Below are positions 1 to 8,475 of a stretch of DNA of 64,000 bases, piece by piece. Below the pieces are notes generated by a model that saw nothing but the letters and a program-made list of their open reading frames with translations, did not search any database and was not told the origin of the DNA. The position numbers and the translations under genes were made by a program. Each line of letters begins with the position of its first letter. Within the stretch, counting starts at the first letter, position 1. The stretch comes from Alteribacillus bidgolensis (GTDB lineage Bacteria; Bacillota; Bacilli; Bacillales; Marinococcaceae), in NCBI RefSeq assembly GCF_002886255.1, contig NZ_KZ614149.1:2232001-2296000 (forward strand). Reading direction: 5' to 3'.

Positions 1-38
1 CCATATATTTTCACTTTAATTGGTTTTTTTTCTCGCAT
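1..38 (-). CDS. N-terminal start of a truncated gene, probably YuzD (DUF1462)
   Basis: Only the first 12 complete codons are in the window: ATG at 38 reading M-R-E-K-K-P-I-K-V-K-I-Y-G off the edge, preceded by a purine-rich GGGGGAG ribosome binding site. A basic start followed by a 'V-x-I-Y-G' strand is how DUF1462 (YuzD-like thioredoxin-fold) proteins begin, and in B. subtilis yuzD lies near yutI. The gene start is well supported; the family is inferred from context and very little sequence. Confidence 0.5.
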   Translation of the reverse strand, partial: MREKKPIKVKIY

Positions 39-121
39 AACCGCTCTCCCCCTTTTTTTCTATCTTACTATTTGATATTCTATAAAAGCAATGACGTTTT
101 CAAATAATACGACCTCTTTGG

Positions 122-151
122 TTGTCATTAATAAGCGTTTCATAGTAGAAT
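122..151 (+). promoter_or_regulatory. Candidate sigma-A promoter of yutI
   Basis: TTGTCA at 122-127 and TAGAAT at 146-151 are separated by 18 bp and lie about 85 bp upstream of the yutI start. Each hexamer matches five of six consensus positions. Confidence 0.5.
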
Positions 152-234
152 ATGGATTAAGCCCTAATGATTATGGAACATATCCGAAAAGGATAATATA
201 ATAAGGGGAAAGAAAGAAAGGAGAGATGAAAAGC

Positions 235-477
235 ATGCCAAACACAACAGAAGACATGCACGCTCAAGTTCAGGAAGTTCTCGAAAAGCTGCGTCCGTTT
301 TTGCTGCGTGACGGCGGAGACGTTGAATTAGTTGATGTTGAAGACGGTATTGTTAAAGTTCGTCTTATGGGAGCATGCGGCTCTTGCCCATCTTCCACAA
401 TTACATTGAAAGCAGGAATCGAGCGCGCTCTGCTTGAAGAAGTTCCTGGTGTAGTGGAGTTAGAACAAGTATTTTAA
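235..477 (+). CDS. yutI: NifU-family Fe-S cluster scaffold/carrier protein (YutI-like)
   Basis: An 80-residue single-domain NifU C-terminal-type protein. It has the family pattern: an N-terminal helix, a 'LLRDGGDVELVDVEDG' strand region, and the cluster-binding motif C-G-S-C followed by P-S-S-T-x-T-L-K. Such proteins carry or assemble Fe-S clusters in the cytosol. An upstream in-frame ATG at 226 is only 2 nt from the AAAGGAG site, so the ATG at 235 (about 11 nt spacing) is the likelier start. It is transcribed alone, away from the thr operon, and ends before a shared bidirectional terminator. Lipoyl synthase and the SUF operon, both Fe-S dependent, lie in the same window. Confidence 0.9.
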   Translation: MPNTTEDMHAQVQEVLEKLRPFLLRDGGDVELVDVEDGIVKVRLMGACGSCPSSTITLKAGIERALLEEVPGVVELEQVF

Positions 478-496
478 TGACCATTTACCGTCATTT

Positions 497-530
497 AAAA
501 AGGGTGCCCCCAGTGTGGGACACCCTTTTT
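497..530. terminator. Bidirectional terminator between yutI and thrB
   Basis: AAAAAGGGTG pairs with CACCCTTTTT around a short C/G-rich loop. Runs of T follow on both strands, so it can serve yutI on the plus strand and the thr operon on the minus strand. Confidence 0.85.
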
Positions 531-592
531 GTTATGACAAAAGTTTATGATGAATAGTGGATACACGAATTTGATTTGCAGCTAGCCCATGA

Positions 593-1513
593 CTAGCTGG
601 TTTTTGCGGTAAGTTTTTTATATCGTACGTTGGATCCAAATGGAGCAGGTTTAGCGGTTTGCACTTGAAACTGTGGATAATCCTTTTGAAGTTTTTCGCA
701 TACCTCTTCCCCTTTTCCCCTTGGTACAATGCACATAACGGTAGGACCTGCGCCGCTTAAAGCAGCTCCATATGCTCCGTAATCCTGTATGTTCTCCATG
801 ATCTCTGCCAATCCTGGTACAAGTTTTTCCCTGTATGGGTGATGGAAAACATCACGCACCATCATTTTCCCTACCAATTCCCAGTTTTCTTTTAAAAGAG
901 CAGCTATCAGGACATTGCTTACAGAACTGCCTTGAACAGCCTTATGATACGGCAAGGACTCCGGCAATATTCCTCTTGCTTTCTTTGTCATTAATTCAGA
1001 AGAAGGAACCGCCATCACTAAATCAATATCCGGTACGCCGCAATGAACCATGTCTGTTTCTTCTTCATTGTGTGAGCCGACAATTAAACCGCCGTATAAA
1101 CAAGGTCCTACATTGTCAGGATGGCCCTCCCACGTGCTGGCAAATCTCATTTTTTCTTCTTTTAGAAGGGAAGCATTGGTTAACTGGTCGGTAAGCTCAA
1201 TTGCAGCAATTATGGCTGCTGCACTGCTCCCTAGTCCTCTAGCAAGCGGTATATCACTAGTCATTTTGACTTTACAAGCAGGAAGTTCTTTGCCGAGCTG
1301 TCTGGCTAATTCCTCTGCAACTTGATATACCAAATTATCTTTTCCTTCAGGGATATCAGCCAGCTCAGGAGAGTCAGAATAAAATCTCCACTCAAAAGCG
1401 CGTTCTGCTTCTAATGTTAAATAGCGATTAACCGCAAGACCAATAGAATCAAATCCTGGGCCTAAATTAGCGGAGCTTGCTGGAACCGTAATAACCATTT
1501 TTTCATCTCCCAC
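593..1513 (-). CDS. thrB: Homoserine kinase ThrB
   Basis: GHMP-family kinase of 306 residues that phosphorylates homoserine with ATP to O-phosphohomoserine, the substrate of ThrC. Visible signatures are the N-terminal 'VPASSANLGPGFDSIG' strand-loop at about residues 9-24 and the GHMP ATP-binding glycine loop 'PLARGLGSSAAA' at about 89-100. The GTG start at 1513 is chosen because AAAGGAGG lies 8 nt upstream; an internal ATG at 1498 would lose that spacing. It overlaps the end of thrC by 11 nt, implying translational coupling, and is the last gene of hom-thrC-thrB. Confidence 0.96.
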   Translation of the reverse strand: MGDEKMVITVPASSANLGPGFDSIGLAVNRYLTLEAERAFEWRFYSDSPELADIPEGKDNLVYQVAEELARQLGKELPACKVKMTSDIPLARGLGSSAAAIIAAIELTDQLTNASLLKEEKMRFASTWEGHPDNVGPCLYGGLIVGSHNEEETDMVHCGVPDIDLVMAVPSSELMTKKARGILPESLPYHKAVQGSSVSNVLIAALLKENWELVGKMMVRDVFHHPYREKLVPGLAEIMENIQDYGAYGAALSGAGPTVMCIVPRGKGEEVCEKLQKDYPQFQVQTAKPAPFGSNVRYKKLTAKTS

Positions 1514-2573
1514 TTGTCACCCCTCCTTTGAGCTGTTCAAGAAAGGCTTCTTCTTCGTTTGGTATGACTGTTGGTTTTACGGTTACCGTATCAATAGCTG
1601 TGCTTGGGTCCTTTAATCCGTTACCGGTTAATACACATACAACCTTGGAACCTTTTGGAACTGCTCCGCTTTCTATTTGTTTTTTCAATCCTGCAATAGA
1701 AGCGCAAGAAGCTGGTTCGGCAAAAACACCTTCTTTTTGAGCTAGAAACTGATAGGCTTCTAAAATTTCTTCGTCTGTGACCATGCCGATTTGCCCGTTT
1801 GACTCATCAGCTGCTTCTACTGCTTTTGACCAGCTGGCTGGATTTCCTATTCGAATAGCTGTAGCCACAGTTTCTGGCTCTTCTATTACTTTATCTTTCA
1901 CAATAGCAGCGGCACCTTCTGCTTCAAATCCATGCATTTGCGGAAGCCCGGTGCTTTTTTTATCGTTGTACTCTTTAAACCCTTTCCAATAAGCTGTTAT
2001 ATTCCCTGCATTTCCGACCGGTATGGAAAGAACATCCGGAGCTTCTCCGAGGACATCACAAATTTCAAAAGCAGACGTCTTCTGCCCCTCAATTCGATAA
2101 GGATTTACGGAGTTAACAAGTGTAATGTTTTCTTTTTTGCTCACAGAGCGGACAATGTCAAGCGCGTTATCAAAATTGCCCTGAATCTCAAACACTTCTG
2201 CTCCGTACATCACAGCCTGTGCAAGTTTCCCCAGTGCAATTTTCCCTTCTGGTATAACAACAATACAACGAAGACCTGCTCTAGCTCCATATGCTGCAGC
2301 TGCAGCGGAAGTATTACCGGTGGAAGCGCATATGATGGCTTTGCTTCCTTCTTCTTTTGCTTTTGCAACAGCCATTACCATGCCGCGGTCCTTAAAGGAG
2401 CCGGTAGGATTTGCGCCTTCTGTTTTCACATAAATTTCTGCTCCCCACTCTTCTGATAAACGCTCAAGCGGTATGAGCGGGGTATTCCCTTCATTTAAAG
2501 TCAAAAGCGGTGTCTTATCGTTTACCGGTAAATATTCTTTATAGGTGTGAAGCAATCCCTTCCAGCTGCTCAT
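1503..2573 (-). CDS. thrC: Threonine synthase ThrC
   Basis: PLP-dependent fold-type II enzyme (356 residues) converting O-phosphohomoserine to threonine. The PLP lysine is Lys61 in 'PTGSFKDRGM', and the phosphate-cradling glycine loop is seen in 'PVGNAGNITAYW'. Length matches the short Gram-positive ThrC type. Its ATG overlaps the hom stop codon (TAATG), and its 3' end overlaps thrB, so the three genes form one tightly coupled operon from homoserine to threonine. Confidence 0.97.
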   Translation of the reverse strand: MSSWKGLLHTYKEYLPVNDKTPLLTLNEGNTPLIPLERLSEEWGAEIYVKTEGANPTGSFKDRGMVMAVAKAKEEGSKAIICASTGNTSAAAAAYGARAGLRCIVVIPEGKIALGKLAQAVMYGAEVFEIQGNFDNALDIVRSVSKKENITLVNSVNPYRIEGQKTSAFEICDVLGEAPDVLSIPVGNAGNITAYWKGFKEYNDKKSTGLPQMHGFEAEGAAAIVKDKVIEEPETVATAIRIGNPASWSKAVEAADESNGQIGMVTDEEILEAYQFLAQKEGVFAEPASCASIAGLKKQIESGAVPKGSKVVCVLTGNGLKDPSTAIDTVTVKPTVIPNEEEAFLEQLKGGVTSGR

Positions 2574-3874
2574 TACACTTGTCCTCCCTCAACGCGGTAA
2601 CTGCTTTTAACATCCAGTACTACATCCATATTTTCTAACTCTTTATAAATTCTTTCATACGCAGCTCTATTGGTAGTATGAGTAATAATAACCACTTCAG
2701 CCACAGGTTCTTCTTCATCTAACGGCCATTGCAGCAGCTTTTCAAAACTGACATCCTCTTTTGCAAACAAAGATGTCAACGCATCAAATGTGCCTGTTTC
2801 ATCTCTTACTTGCAAACGCAGAAAGTATTTTGAATCTACTTCTTCATCTGTTTTAAGCTCTTTTATATGGAGCGGAGAATGAATGGTTCTGCCGCTTACT
2901 CCTAAACGCAAGTTTTTCACAACGGTGACTAAATCAGATACTACAGCTGTAGCAGTTGGCAGCGAACCTGCACCAGGTCCGTAGAACATCGTTTCTCCTA
3001 CTGCTTCTCCGTATACATAAACAGCGTTATATTCGTCTTGCACAGCTGCAAGCGGATGACTGTTTGGCAAGAGCATCGGCTGAACCGTCAACTCAACTCG
3101 TCCTTCTGTCCGTTTTGCAAGACCAATTAGTTTTAAAGTATAGCCGAGTTGTTTGCAATATTCCATGTCCTCAGTCGTAACTGTTGTAATACCTCGAACA
3201 ATAACGTCTTCAAGGTCAACATTCATGGAAAAACCAAGCGTAGCCAATATCGCCATCTTACGTGCTGCATCCAGGCCTTCTACATCTGATGTAGGATCAC
3301 TTTCGGCAAAACCGAGCTCTTGAGCTTCCTTTAGAACCTCTTCATAATCTCTGCCATCTTGTTCCATTTTAGTCAAAATATAATTTGTTGTTCCATTTAC
3401 AATACCCATCATTTGTGTAATACGGTCAGCAGATAAGCCTTCGCTCACTCCTCGAATAACGGGAATGCCCCCAGCTACACTTGCTTCATAAAACAAGTCA
3501 CAGCCGTTATCTGCTGCAACTTTCAGCAATTCTGCTCCATATAAAGCCATTAAATCTTTATTGGCTGTCACTACATGTTTTTTATTATTAAGAGCCTGGA
3601 GAATATACTCGCGAGCTTGCTGTACGCCCCCCATTACTTCAATAACTACATCAATATCCGGATCATTTAAAACTTCTTCAGCATAAACGGTTAATTGATC
3701 CTGGTCAATTTGAGATTCCCGGTATTTATCTTTATCTCTAACAAGCACCTTGCCAATAGTAATACCACATCCGACTTGGTGCTTTAGTTCTTGTTGATGC
3801 TCATTCACGATCTGGATAACTCCGCTTCCTACAGTACCCAGACCGAGTAGTCCAATAACCACTCCATGTTCCAT
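2573..3874 (-). CDS. hom: Homoserine dehydrogenase Hom
   Basis: NAD(P)-dependent reduction of aspartate semialdehyde to homoserine, the branch-point step toward threonine and methionine. A Rossmann motif 'GLLGLGTVGSGV' opens the protein, a catalytic domain with 'SVAGGIPVIRG' follows, and a C-terminal ACT domain (about residues 350-425, 'LRLQVRDETGTFDALTSLF') suggests allosteric control by threonine. The ATG at 3874 gives 433 residues, the B. subtilis length as I recall it, and has an AAGGGGTGGAG ribosome site. A longer open frame to 4027 runs through the promoter region and is not believed. Confidence 0.96.
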   Translation of the reverse strand: MEHGVVIGLLGLGTVGSGVIQIVNEHQQELKHQVGCGITIGKVLVRDKDKYRESQIDQDQLTVYAEEVLNDPDIDVVIEVMGGVQQAREYILQALNNKKHVVTANKDLMALYGAELLKVAADNGCDLFYEASVAGGIPVIRGVSEGLSADRITQMMGIVNGTTNYILTKMEQDGRDYEEVLKEAQELGFAESDPTSDVEGLDAARKMAILATLGFSMNVDLEDVIVRGITTVTTEDMEYCKQLGYTLKLIGLAKRTEGRVELTVQPMLLPNSHPLAAVQDEYNAVYVYGEAVGETMFYGPGAGSLPTATAVVSDLVTVVKNLRLGVSGRTIHSPLHIKELKTDEEVDSKYFLRLQVRDETGTFDALTSLFAKEDVSFEKLLQWPLDEEEPVAEVVIITHTTNRAAYERIYKELENMDVVLDVKSSYRVEGGQV

Positions 3875-3922
3875 ACTCTCCACCCCTTGCTGCCTGTTCC
3901 GAACTTTTATTGAATAGTACAT

Positions 3923-3952
3923 ATCATGGCATAAAAGCCTATAATATGTCAA
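3923..3952 (-). promoter_or_regulatory. Candidate promoter of hom-thrC-thrB
   Basis: On the minus strand TTGACA (3952-3947) and CATGAT (3928-3923) have an 18-bp spacer, about 50 bp upstream of the hom start. The -35 is perfect, the -10 matches four of six. No T-box or threonine attenuator was recognised in the leader. Confidence 0.45.
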
Positions 3953-4054
3953 TTGGCATATAGTCTTTGTTTTCATAGAGTAAACAAATGTCTCTGTATA
4001 ATGGACATTATATAAGGAAATCGACATTATGACAAGAGGATTTCTATAAAGATT

Positions 4055-4087
4055 TAGAAAAACTCGGCTTGGGTGCCGAGTTTTTAA
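4055..4087 (-). terminator. Terminator after yutH; compact member of hairpin repeat family A
   Basis: AAAAACTCGGC and GCCGAGTTTTT form a strong hairpin with a 6-nt loop and T tails on both strands. It lies just after the yutH stop. The sequence (TTTAGAAAAACTCGGCTTG) is the left half of a repeat seen at 16.5, 26.9, 30.1, 34.8, 41.5 and 51.7 kb. Confidence 0.8.
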
Positions 4088-4099
4088 GTGCCAAAATTT

Positions 4100-5125
4100 C
4101 TAGAGCTTTTGAAAAGAAGATCCATTCAGCCATTCTGGTATTTCTCTGTCTTTTGGCAGCAGTGATGGATTAAAGGAAGATAATTGTTCCATTCTTTTAG
4201 CTTCATTTGCCCATAATTGCTGGAGTTTACTTAATGCTTCTTCCGTTTCTCCTGTGTTTTCTCGCAAATAGGTTTGCTCTAATTGTTCCATATAATAATA
4301 CGGAAATAACAATCGGCCAAATACGAGCTGGCGGCCAAGATGAGTTATTTGATTGGCTTCCTCGTATTCTTTTATAAAATGGCGAATCTCACTTTCACTC
4401 CTGTCATTTTCCATTGCATTTCTTATCCATTCAGATACATCTCGTGAAGGATGATCATATAACCAGTCGGACGGCAGTTTAACAGGCGCCCTCTCTTGGT
4501 CCAGTGTGATCCACGTAGTTGGTGTAAAACAAAAATGAGCTACACACCCCGGCTCTTCTATACCTTCTGCATTCCAAGACGTTTCTTTCAGCCATTGAAT
4601 CGCATTTTCTGTACGTCCTATATAATAAGGAAAAGTTTGTAAAAACCATTTATCCATTTGGGAATAGTTTGTTTTTTTTCGTACGTAAGTGTACCAGTTT
4701 TCAAGCTGCTCTAATCTCGTTTCCCACCATTCGCACCATCTTTCTAAAAAAGGCTGGGGTATAGAGCGGGGAAATAAATTCATCCCTTTCTTATGAAATT
4801 CTGCCAGCGCTTTTCCTTCCTTGTCGGCATTTCTTTTGTTAACCGATGATGGAGCGGGAATATGAAACAACAGCTGTTTCTCACCATCTACAGGAACGGA
4901 ATAACCTCTCGTATAAGGGGAAACAAATACTGCAATCGTTTCATCTCCGAGCCACCTTAATTGTTCTGCCCATTCTAATTTTTCTTTCCAATCGTCTTGC
5001 TGCTGCGCAATATCTGGAACAAGCAAATACAACGAATTTCCGGCACTAAAACCAGTATAGACTCCCGCTTTAAATGATTGATCCATGTATAATCCGTAAT
5101 GGTCATATACATTGCGTTCCATCAT
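4100..5125 (-). CDS. yutH: Spore coat-associated protein YutH
   Basis: A 341-residue protein resembling YutH of the CotS/CotI kinase-like spore coat group. It has a divergent aminoglycoside-phosphotransferase-like layout: an N-terminal acidic half, a 'VAHFCFTPTTWITLDQER' segment near the middle where the kinase catalytic loop would lie, and a helical C-terminal half. No clear HxDxxxxN catalytic loop is visible, so kinase activity is doubtful. Context supports the name: in B. subtilis yutH lies between hom and yutG as here. It faces divergently from yutG, whose longest open frame overlaps its 5' end. Expression is presumably in the mother cell late in sporulation; I did not find a convincing promoter. 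Confidence 0.85.
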   Translation of the reverse strand: MMERNVYDHYGLYMDQSFKAGVYTGFSAGNSLYLLVPDIAQQQDDWKEKLEWAEQLRWLGDETIAVFVSPYTRGYSVPVDGEKQLLFHIPAPSSVNKRNADKEGKALAEFHKKGMNLFPRSIPQPFLERWCEWWETRLEQLENWYTYVRKKTNYSQMDKWFLQTFPYYIGRTENAIQWLKETSWNAEGIEEPGCVAHFCFTPTTWITLDQERAPVKLPSDWLYDHPSRDVSEWIRNAMENDRSESEIRHFIKEYEEANQITHLGRQLVFGRLLFPYYYMEQLEQTYLRENTGETEEALSKLQQLWANEAKRMEQLSSFNPSLLPKDREIPEWLNGSSFQKL

Positions 5126-5264
5126 TATTATAACCCCCTGCCATTCTGCTTACCATGATTGTATGAACAATAGCTTCCAGTTAACCCTTTTTCATCGGAT
5201 AGATTGCCTTCAAACGGATAAACTAAATAACGGAAAAATAGAAAATGAAAGTAGGAAATCAAAG

Positions 5265-5759
5265 ATGGTTTACAAGTATCATCCATTAGAAGAAACGACA
5301 AAAACAATGCTGAAAGAACGCGGGGTTAATATAGAAGACATCGCCAAGCTTGTGTACTTTTTGCAAGAAGATTATTTTGATGGACTTAGTCTGGAAACGT
5401 GTGCTGAACATGTCTCTGGGGTATTATCTAAACGAGAAGTGCAAAATGCAGTTATTACAGGAATTGAATTAGACAAACTTGCTGAAGCAGGTCAATTATC
5501 AGAGCCGCTGCTTGAAATTGTTCAAAATGATGAAGGACTTTACGGGGTCGATGAAATCATTGCTCTATCCATCGTGAATGTCTATGGAAGCATCGGGTTT
5601 ACCAATTATGGATACGTTGATAAACAAAAACCAGGCATTTTAGAGAAGTTAAATGATAAATTCAGCGGGGAATGTCATACGTTTCTAGATGATATTGTCG
5701 GGGCCATTGCTGCTTCTGCTTCAAGCCGGCTCGCACACCGGCTTGACCACAGACAGTGA
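5265..5759 (+). CDS. yutG: Phosphatidylglycerophosphatase A-like protein YutG
   Basis: A soluble PgpA-family protein of 164 residues. Family signatures are in the C-terminal half: 'GVDEIIALSIVNVYGSIGFTN', 'KPGI' and 'CHTFLDDIVGAIAASASSR', with conserved acidic residues expected to bind metal. The family is linked to phosphatidylglycerol-phosphate dephosphorylation, but this short Gram-positive form lacks obvious membrane segments, so the substrate is uncertain. The ATG at 5265 gives the usual length; a longer frame back to 5112 overlaps yutH and is rejected. It is convergent with yutF, only 14 bp away; a CAAGCCGG/CCGGCTTG hairpin at 5722-5745 lies inside its last codons but has no T tail. Confidence 0.85.
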   Translation: MVYKYHPLEETTKTMLKERGVNIEDIAKLVYFLQEDYFDGLSLETCAEHVSGVLSKREVQNAVITGIELDKLAEAGQLSEPLLEIVQNDEGLYGVDEIIALSIVNVYGSIGFTNYGYVDKQKPGILEKLNDKFSGECHTFLDDIVGAIAASASSRLAHRLDHRQ

Positions 5760-5773
5760 TATAGCAATGACTT

Positions 5774-6538
5774 TTATATGTTCCACTCTGACAAGGAAGA
5801 AATACTGTATGTAGCCGGGATAGATTTTAATGCCGCTTCTTTTGAAGAAGTGACTCCCGTTTCTACATGAATCGTATCCAGGCCGGCTTGAATACCTGCC
5901 AGTATATCAGTATCATAATTATCACCAATTAATACTGTATTTTCAGGTGATACACCAAGCATGTTAACCGCTTGATCAATCATAATACGTTCAGGTTTGC
6001 CTATAAAAGTTGGCTCTACACCCGTCGATACTGTAATAATAGAAGTAATTGCTCCGTTGCCGGGCATCAAACCTTTTTCTGTAGGTAACGCATTATCTGC
6101 ATTGGTTGAAACAAAGTGCGCTCCATTTCTTACAGCTAAACATGCCTTTGCAAGCTTATCATAGGTCACTTGACGATCGAGTCCAACAACTACAAAGCCT
6201 GGTTCTTCATCGTCTTCCTGAATACCTGCAGAACGTATTTGTTCTTTTAAACCGTCTTCTCCGATAATATAAGCAGTTTGTTTATAGGGGTTAGTCGTTA
6301 TGTAAGAAGCTGCTGCCATACTGGTGGTTAATACATACTTTTCTTCACATGGAATCCCCATATCCCTTATTCGAACAGCCACTTTTTCCGGAGAGGTTGT
6401 GGAATTGTTGGTTACAAATAAATATGGAATCTGTTGGTCGTGCAGTTTTTGGATAAATGCAACTGCTTCAGGTATCGGCTCTTTCCCTTTGTAAATCGTA
6501 CCATCTAAATCTAACAAATAACCGTTGTATTTTTTCAT
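5774..6538 (-). CDS. yutF: HAD-superfamily phosphatase YutF (NagD/AraL type)
   Basis: A 254-residue type IIA HAD hydrolase. Motif I is 'LLDLDGTIYKG' (nucleophile Asp10, general acid Asp12), motif II is 'FVTNNSTT', and the C-terminal motifs are 'GKPERIM' and 'LIGDNYDTDILAGIQAG'. The family dephosphorylates small phosphomonoesters such as p-nitrophenyl phosphate, with house-cleaning roles proposed; the true substrate cannot be read from the sequence. It lies 17 bp after yutE with its own GGGGGA ribosome site, forming a two-gene operon. Confidence 0.92.
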   Translation of the reverse strand: MKKYNGYLLDLDGTIYKGKEPIPEAVAFIQKLHDQQIPYLFVTNNSTTSPEKVAVRIRDMGIPCEEKYVLTTSMAAASYITTNPYKQTAYIIGEDGLKEQIRSAGIQEDDEEPGFVVVGLDRQVTYDKLAKACLAVRNGAHFVSTNADNALPTEKGLMPGNGAITSIITVSTGVEPTFIGKPERIMIDQAVNMLGVSPENTVLIGDNYDTDILAGIQAGLDTIHVETGVTSSKEAALKSIPATYSISSLSEWNI

Positions 6539-6555
6539 GCTTGTTATTCCCCCAT

Positions 6556-7002
6556 CTATTTCTCTTCTGGTAAAAATGCAGAAACAGGACCTAGTTCTTT
6601 TTCTAAATACGTTCGAATTCTATCCGGAAAATTTTTGACCGCTGCTTCTTGCGCAGAAATCTTATCTCGAAAAACATCATGTTTTATATTTGTATAATGC
6701 TGGACTAGGTCTTTACGCAATGTCAATACTTCCTTTAGTCCCTTCGTTTCTTCAGAAGGCACCACTTGTTCATCCTCCAAGATGTCAAGAATATCTTCAT
6801 AGCTGCCTGGGTCCCGCATAATAAAACCGTCAATCATTTGATTGCCAACATCAATCATTCCTTCAATCCATCCCTGGGCCATTCGCTCTAACGCTAATTG
6901 CTCCACTGTCGATGAAGCTTGTTTGGCTTCTGGAAAAGCACTGTATAAATGATCCATATATGTTAATATTTCTTCTATTTTTTTTCGGTCTACAAAATAC
7001 AT
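6556..7002 (-). CDS. yutE: DUF86/HepT-like HEPN protein YutE
   Basis: A 148-residue all-helical protein of the DUF86 (HepT-like) family. The HEPN R-x(4-6)-H signature is visible as 'RKDLVQHYTNIKHD' (Arg96, His102, Tyr103). In toxin-antitoxin loci HepT is paired with an MNT nucleotidyltransferase, but here the neighbours are yutF and, divergently, glpX; no MNT-type gene is near. That argues for a domesticated chromosomal protein rather than a toxin. Start supported by AAAGGAG 8 nt upstream. Confidence 0.85.
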   Translation of the reverse strand: MYFVDRKKIEEILTYMDHLYSAFPEAKQASSTVEQLALERMAQGWIEGMIDVGNQMIDGFIMRDPGSYEDILDILEDEQVVPSEETKGLKEVLTLRKDLVQHYTNIKHDVFRDKISAQEAAVKNFPDRIRTYLEKELGPVSAFLPEEK

Positions 7003-7079
7003 TACCGTTATCTCCTTTCATTACTGATTATTGCCCAGTATACCATATGATTCTTTTCTCTCTTCAAGTCGATTATCCA

Positions 7080-7106
7080 TTTACATCAGAAATGTGATAG
7101 TATAAA
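7080..7106 (+). promoter_or_regulatory. Possible promoter of glpX
   Basis: TTTACA (7080-7085) and TATAAA (7101-7106) precede the glpX start by about 55 bp, but the spacer is only 15 bp. Weak, listed because it is the best match in the divergent yutE/glpX gap. Confidence 0.3.
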
Positions 7107-7161
7107 TACGGAATTATACATCATATTGTCAAGGATCTATTTTATCTGGAGGGATAAATCA

Positions 7162-8136
7162 GTGGATAGAGAACTAGCGTTAGAAATTGTACGAGTAACA
7201 GAGGCAGCTGGCATCGCCTCCGCTCAATGGCTGGGGCGGGGACAGAAAATAGAAGCGGATGATGCTGCTACAACAGCAATGCGGACCATGTTTGATTCCG
7301 TCAGCTGTAAAGGAAAAGTTGTTATAGGAGAAGGAGAAAAAGACGAAGCTCCTATGCTTTATATTGGTGAAGAAGTTGGAAGCGGCAACGGACCTGAAGT
7401 AGATATTGCGGTCGATCCACTTGAAGGTACAAATATCGTTGCAAATGGACGAGCAAACGCGATGGCTGTCATTGCCGTTGCTGATCGCGGAACATTGCTT
7501 CATGCTCCGGATATGTACATGGAAAAGCTGGCGGTCGGGCCAAAAGCTGCAGGGTTAGTACGGCTTGATGATCCAATTGAAAAAACAATTGATATTGTTG
7601 CTAAAATGAATAATAAACGCGTACGCGATCTTACTGTGATTATTCAGGATAGAGAGCGTCACATGGAGCTTGTAGAACGAATTCGTGCAAAAGGCGCCAG
7701 AGTAAAATTATTTGGTGACGGAGATGTTGGCGCATCTATCGCTACTGCTCTTCCACAGACAGGTATTGATTTATTTGTCGGTAAAGGCGGTGCTCCTGAA
7801 GGTGTCATTTCTGCAGCGGCATTGAAAGCACTTGGCGGAGATATGCAGGCACGTCTTGTACCGCACACAGACGAAGAAGCAGCCCGCTGTAAAGAGATGG
7901 GGCTTGAAGATCCTTCTCAAATATTGGCATTGGATGATATGGTAAAAGGGGACGATGCCATCTTTGCTGCTACAGGAGTATCTTCTGGCGAACTTTTAGA
8001 AGGCGTTCGTTTTCTTGGCGGTGATTTAACGGAGACAGATTCGATCGTGATGCGTGCAAAAACAAAAACGGTTCGTTATATCACAGCTCACCATCACCTT
8101 GATCATAAACCTCACCTTGTCATAGATGAAGAATAA
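7162..8136 (+). CDS. glpX: Class II fructose-1,6-bisphosphatase GlpX
   Basis: Hydrolyses fructose-1,6-bisphosphate to fructose-6-phosphate in gluconeogenesis; the class is Mg/Mn and lithium sensitive. Signature segments are 'IGEGEKDEAPMLYIGEEVG' (about residues 55-73) and 'DPLEGTN' (85-91), which hold the metal ligands. The GTG start at 7162 is decided by CTGGAGGG 8 nt upstream; the open frame back to 7126 has no ribosome site. 324 residues, normal for the family. In B. subtilis glpX is elsewhere, so its place between yutE and yutD is a lineage difference. It is followed at 11 bp by a small gene whose ribosome site overlaps its stop codon. Confidence 0.95.
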   Translation: MDRELALEIVRVTEAAGIASAQWLGRGQKIEADDAATTAMRTMFDSVSCKGKVVIGEGEKDEAPMLYIGEEVGSGNGPEVDIAVDPLEGTNIVANGRANAMAVIAVADRGTLLHAPDMYMEKLAVGPKAAGLVRLDDPIEKTIDIVAKMNNKRVRDLTVIIQDRERHMELVERIRAKGARVKLFGDGDVGASIATALPQTGIDLFVGKGGAPEGVISAAALKALGGDMQARLVPHTDEEAARCKEMGLEDPSQILALDDMVKGDDAIFAATGVSSGELLEGVRFLGGDLTETDSIVMRAKTKTVRYITAHHHLDHKPHLVIDEE

Positions 8137-8147
8137 GGAGGCTAATC

Positions 8148-8417
8148 GTGGAGGAAGAGCGTTTTTATCTTTATGATGATATAGAAGAAACGAAAACACG
8201 CTTTGTCAGCTTTATGGGAGAAGAAGAACGGTTTGACCTTGCAATAACAACTACAACCCGGCATTACGGAAAACACTTAGTGCTTGATATGCAATCAAAC
8301 CGATTTGCTATTATTGGAACCGATGACTTAAAAGAACCAGGAAATTTAGAACAAGCATTTCATCTAACAGAAAACAACGCTGACGAATTACGCGACTTTT
8401 TATACGAAGTCATTTAA
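8148..8417 (+). CDS. Small conserved protein, DUF3055-like
   Basis: An 89-residue acidic alpha/beta protein with no signal or membrane segment. The pattern 'RFVSFMGEEERFDLAI...HYGKHLVLDMQSNRFAIIG' resembles DUF3055 (SAV0927-type) proteins of Firmicutes, a family without known function. The GTG start has AAGGAG 7 nt upstream, overlapping the glpX stop, so it is almost certainly translated from the glpX transcript. Family assignment is by recall only. Confidence 0.7.
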   Translation: MEEERFYLYDDIEETKTRFVSFMGEEERFDLAITTTTRHYGKHLVLDMQSNRFAIIGTDDLKEPGNLEQAFHLTENNADELRDFLYEVI

Positions 8418-8475
8418 CCTTCAATGCTGTATGATTACCTTGGGAAAGGGAAACATATGACCGAGGGGTGATACT

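Noticed and set aside
3875..4027. N-terminal extension of homoserine dehydrogenase
   Set aside because: It would run through the promoter; the internal ATG at 3874 has the ribosome site and gives the family length. The same reasoning trimmed yutG, glpX, yutD, yunB, yunE, yunF, sufU, metQ, gcvH, fadE, the YhfK-like gene and the tetR gene.
3875..4054. T-box or threonine attenuator upstream of hom
   Set aside because: No T-box TGG-type core sequence or terminator/antiterminator pair was found in the leader; the only hairpin belongs to the upstream gene.
5722..5745. CAAGCCGG/CCGGCTTG hairpin at the end of yutG as a terminator
   Set aside because: It lies within conserved coding sequence and has no T tract on either strand.
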